Assembly: GCA_023954175.1 (NCBI GenBank)
Contig: JAMLIM010000007.1
Span: 17,302 to 81,301 of the forward strand
Source of the DNA: Rhizobacter sp.
Lineage (GTDB): Bacteria > Pseudomonadota > Gammaproteobacteria > Burkholderiales > Burkholderiaceae_C
DNA length: 64,000 nucleotides
Direction: 5' to 3'
Below the pieces are notes generated by a model. It worked only from the letters and a program-made list of their open reading frames with translations, made no database searches and was not told the origin of the DNA. This document shows positions 40,029 through 50,334 of this stretch, one piece after another; position 1 is the first letter of the stretch, and the number at the start of each line of letters is the position of its first letter. Both the position numbers and the translations under genes were made by a program.

Positions 40029-41507
40029 TCAAGTGGTGAACCAGTGCTCGCGCGCTTTCATGATCAGGGTCTTGGCGTGCTCTTCTTCGATGCCGGACAT
40101 CTCGGTCAATTCGTCGACCGCGAGATCGGCCAGATCGTCACGCGTGTGAATGCCGCCGTCGAGCAGACGGGCGATGATCTCGGCGTCGAGGCCTTCGAGG
40201 TCACGCAGGTCCTGCGAGACGTCCTCGACCTTCTCCTCGCGCACGAGGTCCAGCGTCAGCAGCGCATCCTTGGCGCGCGTGCGAAGCTCGTTCACGGTGT
40301 CTTCATCGAAGCTCTCGATCTCGAGCATCTCCTGCATCGGCACGTAGGCCACTTCCTCGAGACTCGTGAAGCCCTCGGCGATCAGGATGTCGGCCACTTC
40401 GACGTCGACGTCCAGCTTGTCGACGAAGAGCTTGCGCAGGCTTTCGCTTTCCTCGTTCTGCTTGGTCTGCGACTCCTCCGCGCTCATGATGTTGATGCGC
40501 CAGCCGGTCATCTCGGACGCAAGGCGCACGTTCTGGCCGCCGCGGCCGATCGCGATCGCGAGGTTTTCCTCGTCGACGACGACGTCCATCGCGTGGCGCT
40601 CCTCGTCGACGACGATCGACTGCACGTTGGCCGGCGCAAGCGCGCCGATGACGAACTGCGCCGGGTCCTCGGACCACAGCACGATGTCGACCCGCTCGCC
40701 GGCGAGTTCGTTCGTCACCGCGTTGACGCGCGAGCCGCGCACGCCGACGCAGGTGCCGATCGGATCGACACGCCGGTCGTGCGACACGACCGCGATCTTG
40801 GCGCGCGAGCCCGGGTCGCGCGCGCAGCTCTTGATCTCGAGCAGGCCCTGCTCGATCTCGGGCACTTCGAGCGCGAAGAGCTCCATCATGAAGGAAGGTG
40901 CGCTGCGCGAAAGGATGATCTGCGGGCCGCGCAGGGTCGCGTCGACCTCGAGGATGACGGCCCGCACGCGATCGCCGACGCGCAGGTTCTCCTTCGGGAT
41001 CATCTCGCCGCGGCGCAGCCGCCCCTCGACGCGACCGGATTCGACGATGATGTCGCCCTTGTCGAGCCGCTTGACGGCGCCGACGAAGATCTTGTCGCCG
41101 CGCGACAGGAAGTCGGTCAGCAATTGTTCACGCTCGGCGTCGCGGATCTTCTGCAGGATCACCTGCTTGGCCGCCTGCGCGCCGATGCGACCGATGGTCA
41201 CGGAATCGATCGGCTCCTCGATGTAGTCGTCGACCTCGATGTCCTCGATCTGTTCCTGCGCTTCGAACAGCAGCACCTCGGCGTCCGGAATCTGCAGCCC
41301 GGCCTCGTTGGGCACGACGTGCCAGCGGCGGAAGGTCTCGTAGACCCCCGTCTCGCGATCGACCGAGACGCGCACGTCGATCTCGCCGCCATGCAGCTTC
41401 TTGGTGGCAGATGCCAGCGCCGCCTCGACGGCACCGAACACGACTTCGCGTTCGACGCTCTTCTCGCGCGCAATTGCGTCCACCAGCATCAACAGTTCGC
41501 GGTTCAT
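40029..41507 (-). CDS. nusA: transcription termination/antitermination protein NusA
   Basis: RNA polymerase-binding factor for pausing, termination and antitermination. The 492 residues comprise the N-terminal polymerase-binding domain ([20 protein letters not shown]), an S1 domain (GTVKRLD-like sequence seen as [20 protein letters not shown]), two KH domains ([21 protein letters not shown] and [18 protein letters not shown]), and C-terminal acidic repeats as in E. coli. It starts 3 bases after rimP. Confidence 0.97.
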   Translation of the reverse strand: MNRELLMLVDAIAREKSVEREVVFGAVEAALASATKKLHGGEIDVRVSVDRETGVYETFRRWHVVPNEAGLQIPDAEVLLFEAQEQIEDIEVDDYIEEPIDSVTIGRIGAQAAKQVILQKIRDAEREQLLTDFLSRGDKIFVGAVKRLDKGDIIVESGRVEGRLRRGEMIPKENLRVGDRVRAVILEVDATLRGPQIILSRSAPSFMMELFALEVPEIEQGLLEIKSCARDPGSRAKIAVVSHDRRVDPIGTCVGVRGSRVNAVTNELAGERVDIVLWSEDPAQFVIGALAPANVQSIVVDEERHAMDVVVDEENLAIAIGRGGQNVRLASEMTGWRINIMSAEESQTKQNEESESLRKLFVDKLDVDVEVADILIAEGFTSLEEVAYVPMQEMLEIESFDEDTVNELRTRAKDALLTLDLVREEKVEDVSQDLRDLEGLDAEIIARLLDGGIHTRDDLADLAVDELTEMSGIEEEHAKTLIMKAREHWFTT

Positions 41508-41510
41508 TTC

Positions 41511-42116
41511 TTAACGACCTCCATCGACACCAACTGCGCGGCGGTCGGCCTGCGCAGCATCCTGCGGCGCCGCCGGCACGAAGCGGCGGCCCTTGAAATC
41601 GAGCTCCGGGACGAGCCGGGCTTCGCGTACTTCTTCCAACTCGAAGTCGAGCACCTGCTCGAGCGGCTCGGCCGGCGCTGGCCGCGCCGACGGCACGCGC
41701 GACTTGCCGCGCGTCACCGGCGCCGGCTCGGCCTCCAACTGCAGGCGCCAGCCCGCACCCGAAGGGTGCGCGAGCAGCGTGCCGCTGAAGCGCTTGCGGC
41801 CCTTGAACGGCAACTTCAGCGTCAACGCGACACGCTCGCCGGCGAAGCGGGCAAAGTCGGCAGCCTTCTTGAGTGGCCGATCGAGTCCGGGCGACGAGAC
41901 CTCCAGGCGCTGATAGCCGCAGTTCTCGACTTCGAGGACGTGCTGAAGCTGGCGCGTGACCTTCTCGCAGTCCTCGACGACGATGAACTCGCCGGACGGA
42001 TCGCCCTGCACGCGGTCGATGGTGACGCGCAGCAACCCGCCCGCGGACTTCTCGATGTCCACGAGTTCGTAACCCAGGCCCTTGACGGTGCCTTCGACGA
42101 CGGTTTGCCAAGTCAT
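41511..42116 (-). CDS. rimP: ribosome maturation factor RimP
   Basis: Assembly factor for the 30S subunit, 201 residues, slightly longer than usual because of an extended C-terminus. Family sequence: [83 protein letters not shown]. First gene of rimP-nusA-infB-rbfA-truB-typA. A terminator-like hairpin lies about 100 bases upstream in its leader. Confidence 0.95.
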   Translation of the reverse strand: MTWQTVVEGTVKGLGYELVDIEKSAGGLLRVTIDRVQGDPSGEFIVVEDCEKVTRQLQHVLEVENCGYQRLEVSSPGLDRPLKKAADFARFAGERVALTLKLPFKGRKRFSGTLLAHPSGAGWRLQLEAEPAPVTRGKSRVPSARPAPAEPLEQVLDFELEEVREARLVPELDFKGRRFVPAAPQDAAQADRRAVGVDGGR

Positions 42117-42216
42117 CGCGCTGCGCTGCCCTCTCCTGTCAATGTGCTGCCAGTTGCCTGCTGGACCATGTGCAGGTCCGGCGCACCAGGAGTCAGACCT
42201 GCTTTATAGATCGCGC

Positions 42217-42247
42217 AAAAAAAAGTGGGCTGGAAGAATCCGCCCAC
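42217..42247 (-). terminator. intrinsic terminator or attenuator in the rimP-nusA leader
   Basis: On the minus strand GTGGGCGGA (complement ending 42247) pairs with TCCAGCCCAC across a TTCT loop with one bulged A, directly followed by eight T residues. It is a strong intrinsic terminator. It stands 101 bases before the rimP start, and no gene precedes it on that strand up to the divergent fabI, so premature termination (attenuation) of the nusA operon is the simplest reading. Confidence 0.8.
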
Positions 42248-42445
42248 GCAGCTTTCTTGCGAAAGGCGCATTGTAACGTGATCCGTCGCTACACGCAAGA
42301 ACGGACACTGTCAACCGGGTTGCGGAGCGCCCCGCCTCGTCAGCGCGGCCGATCCCTCGGCAGCCGAGTTGCCGCGCGGCCGCTGGCGCTGCGGGCGCAT
42401 GCCAAAATCCCCCTCAGTCGCCATCACCAACACAATGGAGAAAGC

Positions 42446-43225
42446 ATGGGATTCCTCGCCGGAAAGCGATTCCTGATCACGGGTGTACTGTCCAACCGTT
42501 CGATTGCCTACGGCATTGCGCGCGCATGCCACCGCGAAGGCGCTGAACTCGCGTTCAGCTATCAGGGCGAGCGTTTTCGTGAGCGCATCACCGACTTCGC
42601 GCGCGAGTTCGGCTCGGAGCTCGTTTTCGACTGCGATGTCTCGGACGATGCGCAGATCGCGAGTCTGTTTGAAGATCTCGGCGCCGCCTGGCCGGAGTTC
42701 GACGGCCTGGTGCATGCGATCGGTTTCGCGCCGAAGGAAGCGATCTCCGGCAGTTTCCTCGATGGCCTGTCGCGCGAGGCGTTCCGGATCGCGCACGACA
42801 TCTCGAGCTACAGCTTTCCTGCGCTCGCGAAGGCCGCTGCGCCACGCCTGCGAAACGGCGCGTCGTTGCTGACGCTGACCTACCTCGGCAGCCAGCGCAG
42901 CGTGCCGCACTACAACACGATGGGGCTTGCGAAAGCTTCGCTCGAGGCGAGCGTGCGCTACCTGGCCGTGAGCCTGGGCGATCGCGGGGTTCGGGTGAAC
43001 GGCATCTCCGCGGGCCCGATCAAGACGCTCGCAGCCACCGGCATCAAGGACTTCGGCCGCATCCTCGACATCGTCGAGCGCAACGCCCCGCTGCGTCGCA
43101 ACGTGACGATCGAGGACGTGGGCAACGTCGCCGCATTCCTGCTGTCCGATCTCGCCGCCGGCGTGACCGCGGAGATCACCTATGTCGACGGCGGATTCAG
43201 CCAGGTGATGGGCGGCGGCAACTGA
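42446..43225 (+). CDS. fabI: enoyl-[acyl-carrier-protein] reductase (NADH)
   Basis: Last step of each fatty-acid elongation cycle; the target of triclosan. The 259-residue SDR protein has the FabI nucleotide motif [20 protein letters not shown] and the active-site residues Y146, Y156 and K163 ([20 protein letters not shown]), at the same numbers as in the E. coli enzyme. ATG 42446 is preceded by GGAG 6 bases away. It is divergent from the rimP operon and ends 96 bases before its own terminator. Confidence 0.97.
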   Translation: MGFLAGKRFLITGVLSNRSIAYGIARACHREGAELAFSYQGERFRERITDFAREFGSELVFDCDVSDDAQIASLFEDLGAAWPEFDGLVHAIGFAPKEAISGSFLDGLSREAFRIAHDISSYSFPALAKAAAPRLRNGASLLTLTYLGSQRSVPHYNTMGLAKASLEASVRYLAVSLGDRGVRVNGISAGPIKTLAATGIKDFGRILDIVERNAPLRRNVTIEDVGNVAAFLLSDLAAGVTAEITYVDGGFSQVMGGGN

Positions 43226-43321
43226 AGGTTCGCACGGCGCCGGGGCAGACGGGCGCTGCGCATCGCTGCGGCAGATTCCGCAGAGTCGAGCGCCCGGCTG
43301 AGCTTCGGCCCCATCCACGAG

Positions 43322-43351
43322 CCCGCCCTGCCCTGTGCCCGGCGGGTTTTT
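43322..43351 (+). terminator. intrinsic terminator after fabI
   Basis: CCCGCC (43322-43327) pairs with GGCGGG (43341-43346) followed by TTTTT. It closes the fabI transcript. Confidence 0.8.
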
Positions 43352-43378
43352 CACGCTCGCACACTCGCGACGGACAAG

Positions 43379-43414
43379 AAAAAGCCCGCCGCGAATCGTT
43401 GATCCGCGGCGGGC
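43379..43414 (-). terminator. minus-strand intrinsic terminator, native end of the displaced tRNA-Glu transcript
   Basis: Read on the minus strand, GCCCGCCGCG and CGCGGCGGGC form a perfect 10-bp stem with an 11-base loop (43394-43404) and are followed by TTTTTCTTG. It lies 8 bases beyond the distal att repeat, which is a copy of the tRNA-Glu 3' end. The natural reading is that it was the terminator of the tRNA-Ala/tRNA-Glu transcript before the island was inserted. Confidence 0.8.
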
Positions 43415-43421
43415 GGCAAGT

Positions 43422-43438
43422 TGGCGTCCCCTAGGGGA
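43422..43438. repeat. distal attachment site core of the integrated island
   Basis: TGGCGTCCCCTAGGGGA, identical to the last 17 bases of tRNA-Glu including CCA (54339-54355) and in the same orientation. The tRNA sequence is not continued here, so it is a duplicated 3' fragment as left by site-specific integration. Confidence 0.85.
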
Positions 43439-43488
43439 AACGACCCGACACCCCTGGAACCCGCATGAATGCTGGGCTCCAGCGATGT

Positions 43489-43541
43489 GCTACACAACCA
43501 CGTTCCCGGTGTTGTTACGCAGCCGGGTTGATAACTGTAGC
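43489..43541. promoter_or_regulatory. candidate integrase arm-type sites, distal end
   Basis: GCTACA at 43489-43494 and its inverse TGTAGC at 43536-43541, within the longer GTGCTACA and TGTAGCAC, flank 41 bases about 50-100 bases inside the island. The same hexamers form an inverted repeat near the tRNA end of the island at 54255-54271. Shared sites at both ends are what recombinase arm sites would look like. The surrounding 43439-43563 holds no gene. Confidence 0.45.
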
Positions 43542-43563
43542 ACAGGACCCGGCAAGTTCGCGC

Positions 43564-43794
43564 TCAGAGAGCCGCAAAGCATTCCTCCTTGCCATCGACC
43601 GGACGCATCGTTGGACCAAACTGATGGCTACCTGAGGGTGACAACGCACCGCTCACCTTCGGCGCGGCCTCCCCCTTGTCCGACTTGGGCTTTGTCCGCG
43701 GCTCTCGCGCTTCAACGCCATAGCGATACGGGACCACCAGACGGTTGGAACACGGTTGCACTTGCGCCATCACTGAACCGGACGAGACGAGCAT
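43564..43794 (-). CDS. doubtful small hypothetical protein in the island
   Basis: ATG 43794 to a stop at 43564, 76 residues: MLVSSGSVMAQVQPCSNRLV, then VPYRYGVEAREPRTKPKSDK and a C-terminus ending DGKEECFAAL. It is hydrophilic with no domain or signal that I recognise. Base use is less G/C-biased than in the chromosome. It may be a real island gene or a chance frame. Confidence 0.25.
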   Translation of the reverse strand: MLVSSGSVMAQVQPCSNRLVVPYRYGVEAREPRTKPKSDKGEAAPKVSGALSPSGSHQFGPTMRPVDGKEECFAAL

Positions 43795-43895
43795 CTGGGC
43801 GTCGCGTTGATACCCCTACCGGGACTTGCGGCGGCGATGCCTATATGCCGGCCAGGGACGGATTGGCCGTCGCCGATAGAAACCTGAAACACCAC

Positions 43896-44150
43896 ATGAA
43901 CGTACACGAACAGCTGACGCAACGCATCGAACATCTGAAGTCGCTCCAAGCCCTGCTGAACGGCGCCCGCGGAGCCTTCGCATCGCCAACGGTGACGCTG
44001 ACATCCGACCAACTCGCCACGCTCGACACCTTGGTCTTCAGTGAGCTCTATGCAAACGAGAGGTCCGTCCGCAAGCTCGTTGCCTTGACCGAAGTCCTTC
44101 GGCGCCTCGAGCCGGGCGAGAGCATCTCAAACGTTGACCTGCCGGACTGA
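43896..44150 (+). CDS. small hypothetical helical protein in the island
   Basis: ATG 43896 gives 84 residues: NVHEQLTQRIEHLKSLQALL, a middle VTLTSDQLATLDTLVFSELY and a last helix SVRKLVALTEVLRRLEPGES. It reads as a compact three-helix cytoplasmic protein with sensible amino-acid composition. No clear ribosome site is seen. It is the only non-mobile-looking plus-strand gene at the distal end of the island. From 44151 to about 44470 no gene is evident. Confidence 0.45.
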   Translation: MNVHEQLTQRIEHLKSLQALLNGARGAFASPTVTLTSDQLATLDTLVFSELYANERSVRKLVALTEVLRRLEPGESISNVDLPD

Positions 44151-44604
44151 CCGGTCTGCAAAGACTCGAGCCCTCGGAGGTCTTTCGGAAGAAGCGTTCA
44201 ACGGCACAAGAAAGTGGCGCGGCTGCGGGGACACCGCGCGCCACATGGATGTCAGAGATTTGACGCTCGGCTCTCACGGCAACACCAGACCAGCGAATGT
44301 TGGCGCAGACGCTCTGCTCGATTTAGCCGGTGCCGAGGCCAGGGTAGCCAACTTGATTGCGCTCATGCGAGGCGCAGTTTGGGCAGGCACGACGCTACAG
44401 TGTTTCCCGTGGCAACCCCCACGGTAAAGGAATGGGGGCTTCCCCCACGGCAACATGACATGGCAGGTGTCGGCTGTTGACACGCGCCGGCCGACTTTGG
44501 GATGGTCGGCTGAGCGCGCGGTCTGCCCAGCCTTCGTTGACCTCCTTCGATATTGATCGCGGGGACGGGCGTAGCCCGTAGCGGATTCCCCGCGCCGGCG
44601 CAGA

Positions 44605-45345
44605 TCAGCGGGGCCCTGCCGGCCTGGTTTGCTACTGCGCGCCTTGATAAGCTGCTGCCTTTCGGCCGTGCTGCGGCTGGCGGATCGACTCGTTGCCTGT
44701 CCCGACGATGCAGTGAAGAACCAGCAGCGCCGTGGTCACCTTTCGCCGCCGAACACGCCGGAATCACTCGGCGAAGTCCAGATTCGTCGCGATCATCACG
44801 CTGGTGTGCCTTCGTACGCGGCTGAGCAGGCGGGAACAGTAACGCACCTCATCCTCGGCCTGCTACTGAACGGGCAGGTGTTCAACCATCGAGGATGACC
44901 AAACTATGCGCGCTCAACGCGTCGCGTCCGGCCTTGCCTGCGCCTTTCTCCGTCTTGCATTGACCGTCGACCGTCGAGAACTGCACCTGCCGCCATGCCG
45001 GGTGATGACACGCCGACGGCCGGCCGCCAGGCGTTTTGCCAGCGCCTGCCCACCCATCAGCAATGACGTGCGCGTCGCCGGTGAAGCCGTTGCCAGTGTG
45101 CCCACCAGCTTGCGATCCACTGCTAAGACCCTTTGTTTTATTTTTCCGCCATGGCGCAATCGAATCCGCTGCGCAGCTGATCGTATCGCGTGGCCCGTGC
45201 CTTTGCCGCAGCAGATGCCGACCAACCAACGAGGACTTCGATGCCCGCACCTCCTCCCCACCACGTCTCTGCTCACCAGACCGGCTCCAGTGCCGGGCTA
45301 CGTGCAGGCGTAGCTGTTTGAGCTCGACCGTCACGCGCCGACAGC
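44605..45345 (-). pseudogene. istB: istB remnant (IS21 helper ATPase)
   Basis: Recognisable against the intact istB: the start region VELKQLRLH remains but the ATG is changed, the ATPase region survives in pieces (for example DLVILDE and WSACRR-like shifts), and the stop region TGATCTGCGCCGG is kept. Multiple frame shifts break the reading frame. Not functional. Confidence 0.75.
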
Positions 45346-46786
45346 GGCCGGCCTCCTCGGTGGCGCTTCGCCCGGCAGTCGGCTCGCAGTCCAGCCGTAG
45401 CGCGCTGCAGCCGGGCGCCACGGTAGCCGACATGCGCGATCGCCGCGCCTGCGGCGTCGGCGCCGCGTTCACAATCGCCCGAGCACGCCGACCACATGTC
45501 TCCACACTGACCTTTTGCCGGCAAACCTCCAGCTTCACCCCACCGCTACAGTACCGCGCGGGCCGTCAGCATCGATGGCCAGCACTCTGCGCCATCACAC
45601 GGTCGCCACCAGCTGCGCAGCAATGGCGCATGCTGCAGTTCGGGCATGCGGCACACGCCGCCGCGCAACGCGCCGGGTGCTTCCTCTGCAGCAGCGGATA
45701 ATGCTGCCAGTCATACCAATCGCGCCAGCGAGTCAATAATGTGACGGGCCGATCTGTCAGTTTAAATATCATTGACGACGCCGCCCGGATATGTTTCGCA
45801 AAAATGACTAGTTTTTGCCCAAATTATCATATTTTGAATGATGCGGTGCTTTTTTCGCGCCATCGACACTATAGATGCGCCGACGGCGCCGGCTTTTTCG
45901 CCGACATGGTGCCGCCGAACGGTGCCGTCGGCGGGCATCGAGGCGCGGCCACCGTGTCGATTAAACCGGTTTACCGCTGAACTACTGTGCTGATGGCGCA
46001 CCTCGTCCCCACAACGCTGGCAGCGCCCCAGCCAGGCGTTGAGTTTTCGGTGACTGCCGAACCCATACGCATCGATCCAGATGCGTCACCGTCCTGACAT
46101 TCTCCGACTCGATCTCTTTCCAGCCCGAGGCGACGCCGCAGTCGGGGTCGACCGTATGCGCGCACATGGCAGGCGCGTCTGCCGACGATGTGGCCCTGCC
46201 TTCTGATCTTATCGATCGCGGTCTTTCATGTTGTCAGATGCGGCCGCGAGGGACGCTTACCCAGCGCCGCAAAGTTGCGCGTATGCAGACGGTTATCCGC
46301 GACCCGCGGCTTCGGTAGGCCACGAAGCCAGAACGCCTGGGCTCGCGCAGCCATGCGCATATCTGTGCCCGGTAGGGATGCTGCCCACCAACTCCTCTTC
46401 GCTCCAGTCAACTGGAACGCTGCCGAGTTCGAATGCCAGCGGTAGAAGGCGTTGCCGATGCAGTTGACTCCGTTCGCTACGCCTGACGAGCCGGTGACGT
46501 GCGTAGCCGCCGCCGTACCCGCCGCCTTCGATCTCAACGTGCGCGCTCTGGCTGTGCGACGCTCGTGCTTGGGTCGCCGCGCGTCGGCCTTCAACGCCTG
46601 CTTGAGCGCCTCTGGAAGTCGGTCAGCTTGCTCGGCTGCACGCCGCGCCGGTACTTCGGCGGACCATCGACCTCGCCGCAGCCACTTCGCAACCGTGTTG
46701 CGCGACAAACCCCGTCATGCGCGAGATCTCGCTCCGGACTTCGTCTTCCGGCAGTACAAGCGCCGGATCCCGCCAATCATGTCCAT
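45336..46786 (-). pseudogene. istA: istA remnant (IS21 transposase)
   Basis: The ATG and [14 protein letters not shown]-like start are at 46786, then [27 protein letters not shown] and later VDPDCGVASGWKE match the intact transposase but in different frames, with indels between them. The DDE domain is broken, so it is a dead copy. The stretch 45750-45860 is strongly A/T-rich compared with the intact copy. Confidence 0.75.
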
Positions 46787-46900
46787 GGTGCCATCCCCAC
46801 GCCAGGCACAAAAAGGGCAGCAGGGTAGGTTGAACACCTGGCTCCAGATTTCAGTCGGCGCGGCTCTCAAAGTGGCTCGGATTTTCGGCTGGCGCCAACA

Positions 46901-47876
46901 GTCTTGGCGAACCGCTCGGCGAAACGCTGGTCATCCAGTAGTTCCAGCAGTGCCGAGAAAGACTCCGGGTAGCCGTTGTGCGGGGTCGCCGACAGGAACA
47001 GCTTGTGCTCGAAGTGTGGGGCGAGCAGACGAATCGCCTGGGTGCGCTGGGAGTCGGTTGCGTACTTGCCGCTGCCCGCCGGCGCCACGTTGTGGGCCTC
47101 GTCGACGAGCAACATATCGAAGCGGCGAGGGTAGTTGGACTGACCTGCGGCAGGAAGGACTTCGCGCATCAGGCGCAAGGGCCGTTCACGCTTCAGGAAG
47201 TCGATGGACGTGATGAGACGCGGATAGTGATTCCACGGGTTCACGTGCAGACCCCGGCTGCGACGAAGCTGCTTCATGGCTTCGCTGTCGACGATGCGGA
47301 AGTCGAGGCCGAACTTATCGCGCATCTGCTCGCGCCACTGAATCTGCAAACCGGAAGGACAGACGATGAGGACCGAGCGGATGCGGTGGCGAAGCATCAT
47401 CTCCTGGATAACCAGACCGCTTTCGATGGTCTTGCCCAGGCCGACGTCGTCTGCGATGAGCAGGTTGACGCGCGGCATCTGTATCGCTCGGGCCAGTGGG
47501 TCGAGCTGGTAGTCCTCGATTTCGATGCCGCTGCGGAAGGGCGCCTGCAGGGTGCTGGTGTCGGTCTGCGAAACCGCCCCCAGCGGACCGCGTTCAGAAA
47601 CGCATCCAGCTTCTGGTGGTCAAGTCGAAGCCATTGAACTCCTGGGCATCGATGCACGCTCAAGGACGGCAGTACCGGGTTCGAGCTCCCAGACCACCCG
47701 CAACTCCTCGCCGAGCGCGTCGTCCTCAACCGAGGACATTGATACCAGGTGCTGAGGTCGAACCCCTTCGGGAGCGGTACCAGCCTCAACCGTCGTGACA
47801 ACGAAACGGCGGTTGCGTGCCTGGACGAGTTGCCCGTGCCGGCAGCGCTCGTGTGGCGGAGATGACCTCGAGCACT
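46901..47876 (-). pseudogene. drmD: truncated, frameshifted SNF2-type helicase, DrmD-like (DISARM)
   Basis: Minus-strand sequence starting near GTG 47876 (after GGGAGG) encodes GQLVQARNRRFVVTTVEAG and SSVEDDALGEELRVVWELEP, then LDAFLNAVRWG, then in another frame TLQAPFRSGIEIEDYQLDPL, the helicase motif I region LLIADDVGLGKTIESGLV, RRSRGLHVNPWNHYPRLITS, motif II LLVDEAHNVAP and motif III FLSATPHNGYPESF. At least two frame shifts occur, one at a run of five G near 47585. The gene stops at the left end of the decayed IS21 (46900), so the C-terminal two thirds is gone. The pattern is that remembered for DrmD of DISARM phage-defence systems; a different SNF2 family cannot be excluded. Confidence 0.65.
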
Positions 47877-48682
47877 GTTCCCTCCCGTGGGCGCGACGGA
47901 GCGGGCCGAAGAGCCGCGAATTCTTAGTGCAGCCAGTCGGCACGGGCCGTCGGTGCGCCGCTTCGCGCCTTGGTGTTGACGAGCGGGGGAGCTCAGGGCC
48001 CCAGAAGACTGACGACGTAGGCATGACCGGGTTGCCCAGGGCCTTGGGGCGAAGGTGGTCGTTCAGGTCATCACCCCGTAGGGTCGAAATGTCGACGCGC
48101 ACGAACGGCAGAGCGCGGAGAGAGTTGGCTGCAGGAGCTGGGCAACGTGCCCACGCGACTTCGAACGCGTCCGAAACTGGACTTCCTCAGCGAGGCCCCG
48201 GACGCTTGGATTGCGGCGGCAGTTTGGCGGGGTTACTAAGCAAGGGACCCGGGAGCAAGTTCAACCTGTGCAAGCCGTTAGCAAACCTGAAGCTGTGGGG
48301 TTGGCAGCCTTAACTTGGCTTCTTGGCAGCCCACACTTGTCTCGACAATTGCTTTCCAACCTACCCGGGATGGAATCCGTATCCGAGCAAATATAAAGCC
48401 GATTGCTATACAAAGGCGTCAATGACCAACTACCCCGTAGCGACGGGTCAAGGGGGAGATATTGATGCATAATAATCCAATATCTTTGGGGCTTTTCTCG
48501 GCCACGAATAATGAGCTTGGTAGCCATACTCTTACCAAGGAAAGTCGGGTATAAAGTCGACTTATCCTAGGCTCATCATGACTTAGCTGTGTTGCATCAT
48601 TATGTGCTGCCGAGCCACGTGCACCGACCGCCACCCAGACAAAGTTGCCGCGGGCGCGAAAACGCCCAATGGACTCCCTCAC
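47877..48682. other. gene-poor decayed segment between the helicase remnant and IS21
   Basis: No intact gene is supported. On the minus strand 47960-48120 reads LPFVRVDISTLRGDDLND and HLRPKALGNPVMP, which looks like real protein but ends in no frame that I can extend; it may be the tail of a lost upstream gene of the same locus. From 48300 to 48600 the sequence is A/T-rich and shows nothing recognisable. Confidence 0.4.
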
Positions 48683-48798
48683 TGTTGGCGCCAGCCGAAA
48701 ATCGAGCCACTTTGAGAGCCGCGCCGACTGAAATCTGAGCCAGGTGTTCAACCTACCCTGCTGCCTTTTTGTGCAGCAGGGGATGAGGAGTGATCACC

Positions 48799-50334
48799 AT
48801 GGACATGATTGGCAGGATCCGGCGCTTGTACTGCCGGGGCAAGAAGTCGGAGCGCGAGATCTCGCGCATGACGGGGTTGTCGCGCAACACGGTTGCGAAG
48901 TGGCTGCACGGCGAGGTCGATGGTCCGCCGAAGTACCGGCGCGGCGTGCAGCCGAGCAAGCTGACCGACTTCCAAGAGGCGCTCAAGCAGGCGTTGAAGG
49001 CCGACGCGCGGCGACCCAAGCACGAGCGTCGCACAGCCAAGGCGCTGTACGTTGAGATCAAGGCGGCGGGGTACGGCGGCGGCTACACGCGCGTCACCGA
49101 CTTCGTCCGGGCATGGCGCCAGGGCGAAGGTCAAGCTGCATCGGCCAACGCCTTCATACCGCTGGCATTCGAACTCGGCGAGGCGTTCCAGTTTGACTGG
49201 AGCGAAGAGGGGTTGGTGGTGGGCGGCATCTACTACCGGGCACAGGTCTCGCACATGAAGCTGTGCGCGAGCCGGGCGTTCTGGCTCGTGGCCTACCCGA
49301 GCCAGGGTCACGAGATGCTGTTCGATGCGCATACGCGCGGCTTTGCGGCGCTGGGTGGCATCCCGCGTCGCGGCATCTACGACAACATGAAGACCGCGGT
49401 CGATAAGGTCAAGAAGGGCAAGGGCCGCATCGTCAACGAACGCTTCGCCACCATGTGCGCGCACTACCTGGTCGACCCCGACTTCTGCAACGTCGCCTCG
49501 GGCTGGGAGAAGGGTCGAGTCGAGAAGAATGTCCAGGACAGTCGCCGACGCATCTGGATCGATGCGGCCAAGGTCAAGTTCGGCAGCTTCACCGAACTCA
49601 ACGCCTGGCTGGGGGCACGCTGCCGGGCGTTGTGGGACGAGGTGCGCCATCCCGAGCACGAGCAGTTCAGCGTGGCTGAGATGCTCGAGCACGAACGGCC
49701 GCACCTGATGCCCATGACGACGCCGTTCGACGGCTATGTCGAGAAGCCGGCGCGCGTCTCGAGCACCTGCCTGGTGTCGGTGGCGCGCAACCGCTACTCG
49801 GTGCCGTGCGAGCTGTTCGGGCAGCTGGTCAGCACGCGGCTGTATCCGGGCAGCGTCGTCGTGGTGGCCGACGACAGAATCGTGGCCCGTCACGACCGAC
49901 TGAGCAACGCCGGCGAGACCCGGTATGACTGGCAGCATTACATCCCGCTGCTGCAGAGGAAGCCCGGCGCGTTGCGCAACGGCGCGCCGTTCGCCGACAT
50001 GCCCGAGGCGCTGCAGCGGCTGCGCCGGGGGTTGCTGCGCAACCCGGGTGGCGACCGTGTGATGGCGCAGGTGCTGGCCATCGTGCTGACGGCCGGACTG
50101 GACGCGGTGCTGGTAGCGGTGGAACTGGCGCTGGAGACCGGGCCACCAGGCAAGGTCAGTGTGGAACATGTGGTCAACGTGCTCGGGCGATTGAACGCGG
50201 CGCCGACGCCGCAGAGCGCGGCGACCTCGCTGCAGGTGTCGGTACCGCCATTGGCCGATACGGCGCGCTACGACAGTTTGCGAGCCGACAGCGTGGACAG
50301 CGCCACCGAGGAGGCCGGCCATGTCGACGCGTGA
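48799..50334 (+). CDS. istA: IS21-family transposase IstA
   Basis: DDE transposase of 511 residues. N-terminal helix-turn-helix ([20 protein letters not shown]), then the catalytic core with the first aspartate in [21 protein letters not shown], and [16 protein letters not shown] holding the glutamate. ATG 48799 has AGGAG 8 bases upstream. It overlaps istB by 14 bases. Intact, so the element may still be mobile. Confidence 0.93.
   Translation: MDMIGRIRRLYCRGKKSEREISRMTGLSRNTVAKWLHGEVDGPPKYRRGVQPSKLTDFQEALKQALKADARRPKHERRTAKALYVEIKAAGYGGGYTRVTDFVRAWRQGEGQAASANAFIPLAFELGEAFQFDWSEEGLVVGGIYYRAQVSHMKLCASRAFWLVAYPSQGHEMLFDAHTRGFAALGGIPRRGIYDNMKTAVDKVKKGKGRIVNERFATMCAHYLVDPDFCNVASGWEKGRVEKNVQDSRRRIWIDAAKVKFGSFTELNAWLGARCRALWDEVRHPEHEQFSVAEMLEHERPHLMPMTTPFDGYVEKPARVSSTCLVSVARNRYSVPCELFGQLVSTRLYPGSVVVVADDRIVARHDRLSNAGETRYDWQHYIPLLQRKPGALRNGAPFADMPEALQRLRRGLLRNPGGDRVMAQVLAIVLTAGLDAVLVAVELALETGPPGKVSVEHVVNVLGRLNAAPTPQSAATSLQVSVPPLADTARYDSLRADSVDSATEEAGHVDA

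Larger units (their letters stand above)
44470..46900 (-). mobile_element. decayed IS21-family element (inverted relative to the intact copy)
   Basis: Its minus strand matches the intact element at 48683-51341 in long patches: the left end ACTGTTGGCGCCAGCC ends at 46900, the AGGTGTTCAACCTACCCTG leader, istA and istB regions, and the trailer GATCTGCGCCGGCGCGG with AGCCGACCATCCCAAAGTCGG near 44500. Scattered substitutions and small deletions disable both genes and it is shorter than the intact copy. The right end is not clean; the boundary near 44470 is approximate. Confidence 0.8.

Noticed and set aside
42225-42247. A plus-strand terminator in front of fabI
   Set aside because: The hairpin has its T tract only on the minus strand; on the plus strand it is followed by GCAGC.
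43422-43460. A second tRNA gene at the distal repeat
   Set aside because: Only the last 17 bases match tRNA-Glu; no D arm, anticodon arm or 5' acceptor strand follows.
43379-43560. A minus-strand structured small RNA (6S- or tmRNA-like) ending at the 43379-43414 terminator
   Set aside because: No conserved core of tmRNA, 6S, RNase P RNA or SRP RNA is present, and the att repeat explains the tRNA-like part and the terminator as the end of the former tRNA-Glu transcript.
44500-46200. Several 60-220-codon frames in the decayed IS21 region, for example 44882-45538 and 45036-45701
   Set aside because: They overlap one another on both strands and are relics or antisense frames of istA and istB.
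46226-46708. An intact 160-residue protein in the decayed IS21
   Set aside because: It is the shifted front part of istA, colinear with the intact transposase at 48799; the rest of the gene is in other frames.
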